A stretch of 64,000 nt of DNA, taken from assembly GCA_001874335.1 (NCBI GenBank), contig MPDE01000013.1:1-64000 (forward strand), given 5' to 3'. Made by a program: the position numbers and the translations under genes. The DNA is from Bacteroidetes bacterium MedPE-SWsnd-G2. Lineage in GTDB: Bacteria > Bacteroidota > Bacteroidia > Flavobacteriales > Flavobacteriaceae. The notes under the pieces are model-generated. The model searched no databases. It was not told where the DNA came from and worked only from the letters and a program-made list of their open reading frames with translations. Numbering within the stretch: the stretch's first letter is position 1; each line of letters starts with the position of its first letter. Below are positions 62,782-64,000 of this stretch, in pieces.

Positions 62782-63459
62782 ATGAGTGTTTCCATAAATA
62801 AAGATGTATTTAATTTTTTAGATCAGTTAAAATCAAATAATGATAGAGATTGGTTTAACGCACATAAATCAGAATTTCAATCCATTCAAAAGGAAGTGAA
62901 GGCCTTTTATAGTGCGATTAATGATGGGTTGAATACGCATGATGAAATTGACAAATTTAAAATGTTTAGGATTTATAGGGATGTTCGGTTTTCTAAAAAT
63001 AAGCAACCTTATAAAACTCATTTTGGTGGTTCGTTTCATAGAAAAAAACCGGAACTAAGAGGTGGATACTATTTACATCTTGAACCAGACAATAAATCGT
63101 TTGTGGCTGTTGGATTTTGGGAACCTCATAAAGACGATTTATTAAGGATTAGAAAAGAAATAGAGCTTGATGACCAGGAATTTAGAGATGTTACTAACGC
63201 ACCCAGTTTTAAATCTGTTTGGGGCGAATTAGAAGGTGACACACTAAAAACCGCTCCTAAAGGTTTTGATAAAGAGCATAAGGCTATAGATTTACTTCGT
63301 TTTAAACAGTACATTTTTACCAAAACATTTAGCGATAAAGAGGTTTTAGATGCTAACTTCATTATTGAAGTGAATAAAGCGTTTGCCGCAGTTAGACCCT
63401 ACTTTGATTATATGAGTAGTGTGCTAACCACAAACCTTAATGGTGAATCATTAATTTAA
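62782..63459 (+). CDS. DUF2461 / TIGR02453-family protein
   Basis: This 225-residue protein matches DUF2461: FNFLDQLKSNNDRDWFNAHKSEF at the start (shown here in part as LKSNNDRDWFNAHKSEF), the central FRIYRDVRFSKNKQPYKTHF, and GGYYLHLEPDNKSFVAVGFW. The family is widespread and has no established function. It converges with the last minus-strand gene, 4 bases apart. Confidence 0.85.
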   Translation: MSVSINKDVFNFLDQLKSNNDRDWFNAHKSEFQSIQKEVKAFYSAINDGLNTHDEIDKFKMFRIYRDVRFSKNKQPYKTHFGGSFHRKKPELRGGYYLHLEPDNKSFVAVGFWEPHKDDLLRIRKEIELDDQEFRDVTNAPSFKSVWGELEGDTLKTAPKGFDKEHKAIDLLRFKQYIFTKTFSDKEVLDANFIIEVNKAFAAVRPYFDYMSSVLTTNLNGESLI

Positions 63460-63463
63460 AAAA

Positions 63464-63883
63464 TTAAACGGCTTCAAGATAAGGTTGAGGGGTTTCAAAT
63501 AATTGAATCTGACTTACCAACCGCTCCTTTACAATATTCATCATTCTTTTATTGAGAGCGCTAGAATTTGTTATGTAATAAAGGTATTCCTCCTTTGTAA
63601 ATTGGCCTATCACCATGCCTTTTAGAGAATTTCTAAACTTCATGTTTTTCTGTACCGCATTTTCGATATATGCTATTTTTTTAGGTAGTGACAAATCGTA
63701 AAAAACAGATTTGTATTTGGTGATGTAATTTTTGAATACTTCAACAAATAAATCGTTTTGAAATTTAATAATTGGCCTTAATGTTGCGTTTTGAAAGCGT
63801 TCGTCTTTACTCATGTTATCAGATAAGATTGCAGATGGAATTGAAGGTCTGATACCTTGTAATTGCTGTGTTCTATGGCTCAT
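63464..63883 (-). CDS. Conserved flavobacterial protein of unknown function
   Basis: From the ATG of MSHRTQQLQGIRPSIPSAIL this has 139 residues; a longer frame starting 28 codons upstream is less likely because its extra N-terminus is basic and poorly structured. FQNATLRPIIKFQNDLFVEV, KNMKFRNSLKGMVIGQFT and SALNKRMMNIVKERL form a helix-rich pattern. I recall similar proteins auto-annotated as glyoxalase, but no glyoxalase metal motif is visible, so I treat the function as unknown. Confidence 0.65.
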   Translation of the reverse strand: MSHRTQQLQGIRPSIPSAILSDNMSKDERFQNATLRPIIKFQNDLFVEVFKNYITKYKSVFYDLSLPKKIAYIENAVQKNMKFRNSLKGMVIGQFTKEEYLYYITNSSALNKRMMNIVKERLVSQIQLFETPQPYLEAV

Positions 63884-64000
63884 AAGATTTGTTTTTCTTA
63901 AATTTAGGTAATTATAAAGGCCATATAATTTTGGTGTACGGATACTTTTTAACCGGGTTATTAACAATTGCTTATTTAAATACTATTATTATATAGAGTA

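Noticed and set aside
63464-63883. Glyoxalase assignment for the last minus-strand gene
   Set aside because: No glyoxalase metal-binding motif is visible. I recall the name only from automatic annotation of similar proteins.
1-64000. tRNA genes, rRNA genes, insertion sequences or prophage genes
   Set aside because: None was seen in the gaps on either strand, and no transposase, integrase or phage protein was recognised among the coding regions.

Overview
The window comes from a member of the Bacteroidota, most likely the family Flavobacteriaceae. The DNA is AT-rich. A TAnnTTTG -7 promoter element recurs about 7 to 35 bases before start codons. lpxC and fabZ are fused into one gene, a porX gene is present, and one large secreted protein ends in a type IX secretion (T9SS) sorting domain. 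Classical Shine-Dalgarno sequences are not obvious, as is usual in this phylum. I saw no tRNA, rRNA, CRISPR array, insertion sequence or phage gene.

Region 1 (1-4.9 kb) is housekeeping: an M14 zinc carboxypeptidase behind three operator-like dyads, an Lrp/AsnC regulator, a DinB-like protein, aroB and proline dehydrogenase.

Region 2 (4.9-28.5 kb) is a Wzx/Wzy-type surface polysaccharide locus, nearly all on the minus strand. One long run, read from 28.5 kb down to 14.6 kb, encodes a membrane protein of unknown role, the polymerase, the flippase, the CapE/CapF/CapG-type route to UDP-N-acetyl-L-fucosamine, three glycosyltransferases, an asparagine-synthase-like amidotransferase, a phosphoglycosyl transferase and an ATP-grasp enzyme. 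A second run (12.1 to 5.95 kb) encodes an aminotransferase, a membrane-bound UDP-sugar 4,6-dehydratase, the Wza-type export lipoprotein and the Wzc-type tyrosine kinase. Between the two lie a polysaccharide deacetylase and one of two paralogous CelD-like GNAT proteins; the second paralogue closes the locus.

Region 3 (28.5-38 kb) holds a 1438-residue pectate-lyase-like T9SS cargo with twelve Ig-like repeats arranged in a higher-order pattern, a DUF4258-like protein, alanine dehydrogenase, a membrane protein overlapping a 46-residue lipoprotein gene, tsaE and porX.

Region 4 (37.7-52 kb) is a plus-strand run of core envelope and metabolic genes: an HD-domain protein, lpxD, lpxC-fabZ, lpxA, efp, a second lpxD-like gene, a SnoaL-like protein, sucD, an M16 protease, fabG, a VWA membrane protein and a prohibitin-like protein.

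Region 5 (52-59.2 kb) is a complete histidine operon, hisGDCBHAF(IE), behind a transcription attenuator: an 18-codon leader peptide with five histidines in six codons, an antiterminator and a terminator. This is the clearest regulatory system in the window. The remainder (59.2-64 kb) has a divergent TruA-family pseudouridine synthase, a sodium:solute symporter and small conserved proteins.

All functions are assigned from motifs and family knowledge read by eye. No database search was run.
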